This document shows, piece after piece, positions 9,601 to 12,925 of a stretch of DNA of 12,925 nucleotides. Made by a program: the position numbers and the translations under genes. The DNA is from Podochytrium sp. JEL0797 (lineage: Eukaryota > Chytridiomycota > Chytridiomycetes > Chytridiales > Chytriomycetaceae): NCBI GenBank assembly GCA_027596195.1, contig JADGJG010000758.1, forward strand, positions 1 through 12,925, written 5' to 3'. Under the pieces are notes generated by a model. That model saw only the letters and a program-made list of their open reading frames with translations. It was not told the DNA's origin and did no database searches. The stretch's first letter is position 1. The number at the start of each line of letters is the position of its first letter.

Positions 9601-12194
9601 GACAAATCAAGCTAGCCACAAGACGAAGAAAACGGAAACACAAACCTCATTTTCAGACAACTTTTTCACAATATCCATCACAATCGCAGGCATATCCGCT
9701 TGACTCAGTTTGTTGCTATACGCAATATCCAACATCAACTTTTCACTCTTTGTCGTGAACCGATCCAAATCGCATTCCAACGAGAACTCAACAAAAAATT
9801 CAGGAGTCATGAGCTCCTTGTTCACGACATGGTAGTTGCGAGAGGGTACATCGCCTTTGGTCGATTTGACGCCAACGTCTCGGAAAAAGAGGTCCACTCC
9901 GGGATATTCGGACAAGTTGATTCCAGTTCGTTCTATATTCCATTTTGATTAGAAACCTCGTGCAAAATGCGTATTCCAATTGAACACACACCCGCTTCCT
10001 CAGAGACTTTATCACTCCGATTCGCAACCGTCCTCAATATAATCGCTTGACGCAGCTTCTTTCGGTCCTCCCGCGATTCGGAATCACTGAAATCCAAGAA
10101 ATTGGTAAACAAGGGAACGAGGACGGTTTTTTGAAGTCCCTGTTGGGTGGGATCCGGCGCTGCGTTGTTGGCAACGAAACCGTGCTCGACGGATTGAAAA
10201 ATGTCTTCAGAGACTCCTTCGGCTCCTTGGAAACAAATGTATTCGAGAGAGTGGAGTTGTTCGGTCATTCCTTTCACTTTGGTCTTTTATGAAATTTCAG
10301 CACTCGGATTCGACCAATATGCAAAAATAGTTTTACCTCGAACGTATTTTTCAAAAACCGGTTATGAATCTTTGAAATTCTGTGAATCTGAATCCGCTTA
10401 TTTTCAGACGCGTGATTGGACCGCAAGATCATGCTCTTGACCAAAGACTCGCAAATCTCGAACCACGGATCATTTGATTGATCGTCCTCAAACCGAACGT
10501 TGCCTCCGGTTTCGAGCTCGAGCAATAGTTTCCTGGAAGGAAAAAGAAAATCATCCTCAGGACCTTTGACAACAAAAAAGGGTGTTTTTTTACCGGATGG
10601 CCATATCGCTTTGTTGAACAATCTGCGTCACAATATCACGCTTGTGCTGGTGAAAGTTGTCCAAAATCTTCATTTTGACAGCAACCAACTGTTGAACGCG
10701 TGTTTGTGATTCATCCAGTTTCTCCGAAACGCTCGTCGCTTGCTGATAACCAACAAAAAATGCTCATTTTGAGAGAAATCAAATCAAAGAGACATTGTAA
10801 AAAGAACAAACCCGCAAAGAACTCGAATCCGCCTGCTGTAACGGCAACTCCAAATCATCCATACATCGCTGCACCCTTTTGCCCGCCCGCAACAAATCAC
10901 ACAAGACATCCTGAATCAATTTCTCGTCTTGATCCGTTTTGACTTGCAACAGTTTGACGAGGAAATTGGTGTTGCGTTTGATGGTACGGATGCGCATGTT
11001 GTAATACATTCGCTTTTTGAGGACAGTCGCGCTGATGATGCGGCGCGATTCTTCAGTCACTTCGAGAGTGTCGAGCACGTGCAGATTCGGGAGATGAAAG
11101 ATGACGTGGGTTTGGTAATTGGAGAGTGAGCAGATGGGATTGTCGGCGTAATTTGGATCCGAGAGGCTCAAACATGAGAGTTTGGGGAGAATCGCAAGGA
11201 ATAAGATTTCTCGAAAGGAAGAGAGTTTGTTTCCAGAGATGTTCAACGTCTATATCATTCGGCTTCATTTTTCAGAAATCATCTTCGAGAGGGAAAACGC
11301 CACTGACCTCCAAACTCATGTTCTCGTTGAGAGATTCTCCAATACAGCTGATTTTATTATTTCCAAGATGGAGTTCTTTGAGGTGTTTGAGGCTTCGCAG
11401 TTTCTCAATTCGCGTGATTTCTAAGAATGGGGGGTGCGATCAGAACCGGTCGCAGAACGCATGGAAAATACCGTTGTCAGACAACCAAAGCACTTCGAGG
11501 TTTTTGAGCGTATCAAGCCCTTGTATGCGCTTTATCTTGTTGCTGTATCTGATTTACCAGAAGAGAAAAACCGCGTTATTCGCTGGTTCAAACTCCCCCA
11601 AAAGGTACATACAAAAACAGCCGCTTCAAGCACGTATTATTTTCCAACCCCGAAATCGCCGCAACACGCGTTTCACAGATCCACAATTCCTCCAATAGAG
11701 GACACTCGTCGAGTCCAGCAATGGTTCTGATTTCCTGCGCCACAATGCAAAGAGACTTGAGGCCCGTGAAGACGGAGAGACCCACAATATTTGGATAACT
11801 AAAGTGACACATTTCAATGCGAGAGATGGATGCTGTTTTGGAGACAAATGTGGGCTCGCTGATTCCGTTGTTGACACACTTAGAAGAAAAGATAGGGCGT
11901 TCAACTTGAAATTCTTGAAGCGCATCTCGCGCAGAAAAAATATACCATATTCTGTGTATCCTTATCCGATCGGAACAACCAAACTCTTCGTATCTTCGCA
12001 AGCCTCTCTTCCTCGTTCTCATCGTGATGTTGCAGTGGTGACGGCGGCGCGGGGTCCGTTTTGTCCGACTTGACACTTTTACGCGGTTTCTCCTTTTCCT
12101 TGGTCCCAGGAGCTTGTTCGCGAGCAGACGAAGAAGCTTTGGATCCGGCGGCGGACGAAGGGATCCCCTTTGGAGTTCCACTCTGAGACATCAT
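6683..12194 (-). CDS. LRRC9: LRRC9 orthologue, leucine-rich-repeat protein of flagellated cells, 20 exons
   Basis: The spliced coding sequence is 4,404 bases, 1,467 residues, close to human LRRC9 (1,453 as I recall). Four SDS22-like LRR modules, each closed by an LRR cap, are visible at about residues 98-290, 720-860, 945-1115 and 1130-1390. A long non-LRR, mostly helical block (about 290-715) separates the first from the second. Blocks I recognise as shared with animal LRRC9 include YPNIVGLSVF, IVAQEI, NPICSLSNYQTHVIFHLP, MYYNMRIRT, LLLELETGGN, LILDGASI-type caps and the end QAKLPIRITSV. An N-terminal tail of about 55 residues rich in Ser, Lys and Pro seems extra compared with human. The start is the double ATG at 12194-12189 behind an A-rich stretch; the frame is open further upstream (ATGs at 12365 and 12530), so a longer form is possible. 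LRRC9 is linked to ciliated lineages; its precise molecular role is not established to my knowledge. Confidence 0.9.
6683..12194 (-). other. LRRC9: Exon-intron structure of LRRC9
   Basis: Exons in order of transcription: 12194-11985, 11878-11613, 11548-11472, 11420-11308, 11249-10812, 10742-10594, 10532-10337, 10283-9992, 9932-9646, 9580-9470, 9419-8677, 8620-8334, 8284-8136, 8076-7573, 7518-7462, 7405-7344, 7294-7195, 7138-6986, 6938-6785, 6738-6683. All 19 introns are GT-AG and 46-69 bases long, except the first (106). Donors such as GTTTGT, GTATGT, GTGAGT, GTCAGT and GTAAGC recur. Each junction restores an LRR or a known LRRC9 block; for example 8333/8285 rebuilds EFYIGNN. The first junction (11984/11879) is supported by the match to the N-terminal part of human LRRC9 but has a weaker donor (GTTTGG). 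The 9991/9933 junction relies on phase and a CTAAT branch site. Confidence 0.8.
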
Positions 12195-12540
12195 TTTTTT
12201 TCCACACCCAAAAGGCAGACTTCTGACAATCTTTCGTTTTGCGAGCAACTCAACCCCAACCCCCCACCCTCTACTAATCACCCTACTGACCAAAACTCCA
12301 TTCATGTAGGCGATGAAATCCACCCGAAGCAAATAATTGGACTGTCGGCCGAACAAATCTGCCATCAGGAAACAACCACATTTGAAGTGAAGCACCCCCA
12401 GGAATTTTCGCTTTCCTCGAGACAAAAAAAACACGCTCGCAATTCGCTGATTGCAAAACAACGGCAGCCTTGAGCCTTTGCCTGAAGAATTGGTGAAACA
12501 CTGCGACAGCAATTTGCCGCACATGTTCATGTTGGTTCAT
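12195..12540 (-). other. LRRC9 upstream region with an uncertain 85-residue ORF
   Basis: Upstream of the LRRC9 start there is no clear TATA box. A minus-strand ORF runs from the ATG at 12540 to TAG at 12285-12283 and encodes 85 residues rich in Val, Phe and Arg. I do not recognise it. A second minus frame, continuous with LRRC9, is also open over the same stretch, and one plus frame too, so open frame alone proves little. A GTCAGT donor-like site at 12289-12284, identical to one LRRC9 donor, could end a non-coding or coding upstream exon. Most simply this is the 5' UTR and promoter of LRRC9. Confidence 0.3.
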
Positions 12541-12570
12541 TTTAACCCTCAATATGGGAATAAAAAAAAC

Positions 12571-12584
12571 CTCGATAAATCGAG
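12571..12584. repeat. Perfect short inverted repeat
   Basis: CTCGAT, AA, ATCGAG: two 6-base arms with a 2-base centre, just before the C run and CA repeat. It could be a dyad-symmetric factor site. No further evidence is available. Confidence 0.35.
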
Positions 12585-12588
12585 ACCA

Positions 12589-12629
12589 CCCCCCCCCCAC
12601 ACACACACACACCCACACACACGCACACA
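12589..12629. repeat. C run followed by CA microsatellite
   Basis: Ten C residues (12589-12598) are followed by a (CA)n tract of about 30 bases, interrupted by ACCC and ACGC. This is a simple repeat in the intergenic region upstream of LRRC9, prone to length variation and sequencing error. Frames that read through it (His-Thr repeats) are not credible genes. Confidence 0.85.
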
Positions 12630-12846
12630 ACGACACGTTTTTGGACAAGGCTATTATTTTTCTACTTCCTTCTCATGTGGGGTGTGGGGGGAATTGGGTT
12701 GAAATTTCGCGTTTCTCCGAAGATGCAAGTGCCCCTATTTTCTCCATCTCTTCTCAACATAGATGAATGTAACGCGTTGTTCTCTTGACTGATCAGTAAA
12801 ATCAAATCGTTTTAATAAACGTTTCGTTTCTCCCGCCCCGCCCCCC
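12630..12846. other. Unassigned end region
   Basis: No gene is visible. The stretch is T/C-rich with an AATAAA at 12814-12819 (plus strand) and ends in C-rich sequence (12832-12846) that abuts the poly-G run. The AATAAA could belong to a plus-strand transcript, but no convincing coding frame precedes it. Confidence 0.4.
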
Positions 12847-12861
12847 GGGGGGGGGGGGGGG

Positions 12862-12925
<64 letters not shown>
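12847..12925. repeat. Terminal poly-G run, probable contig-end artefact
   Basis: The last 79 bases are G except for one C at 12862. Such runs at a sequence end are typical of poly-G calls from two-colour sequencing carried into an assembly. The C-rich stretch just before it partly complements the run, so a fold-back or a true GC hairpin that stopped the polymerase is also possible. It does not resemble a telomere repeat. Confidence 0.75.

Noticed and set aside
12451..12766. Plus-strand ORFs through the CA repeat encoding His-Thr runs
   Set aside because: They are produced by simple repeats and have no credible upstream exon or homology.
12847..12925. Telomere
   Set aside because: The end is pure G rather than a TTAGGG-like repeat, so a chromosome end is not supported.

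Overview
The window is nuclear DNA of a eukaryote. It holds two large genes with short GT-AG introns, which converge tail to tail, and at its left end a run of small related genes. The plus-strand gene has the layout of fungal Mdm1 (membrane anchor, PXA, RGS-like, PX, Nexin C). The minus-strand gene is an LRRC9 orthologue, a leucine-rich-repeat protein that I associate with lineages carrying cilia or flagella. Together with introns of mostly 46-69 bases and CTAAT/CTGAC-like branch sites, this points to a flagellated (zoosporic, chytrid-like) fungus. Another flagellated opisthokont or protist cannot be excluded.

Left end (1-1537): three tandem copies of a short protein family I do not recognise. 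Only the last eight codons of copy 1 lie in the window (1-27). Copy 2 (667-912) is complete, with a TATA box and three TTCCGG hexamers spaced exactly 11 bases apart upstream. Copy 3 (about 1298-1537) keeps an open frame and the family signatures, but its start codon reads ATT and its TATA box reads GATAAAAA, so it looks decayed or uses a non-AUG start.

Middle (1627-6638, plus): the Mdm1-type sorting nexin, which I reconstruct as 7 exons encoding about 1,568 residues. Such proteins anchor in the ER and bind PI3P or lipids on a second organelle. This one carries an unusually long Ser-rich linker between the RGS-like and PX domains.

Right (6683-12194, minus): LRRC9, reconstructed as 20 exons and 1,467 residues, close to the 1,453 of human LRRC9 as I remember it. 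Every junction keeps frame. It has four capped LRR modules and a long non-LRR block after the first module. The two large genes' stop codons are separated by only 44 bases, so their 3' UTRs must be very short or overlap.

Far right (12195-12925): the LRRC9 upstream region, with a doubtful 85-residue ORF, a C run and CA microsatellite, and a terminal poly-G run that is probably a contig-end artefact. I saw no tRNA, rRNA, CRISPR array or mobile element. The least explained element is the small tandem gene family.
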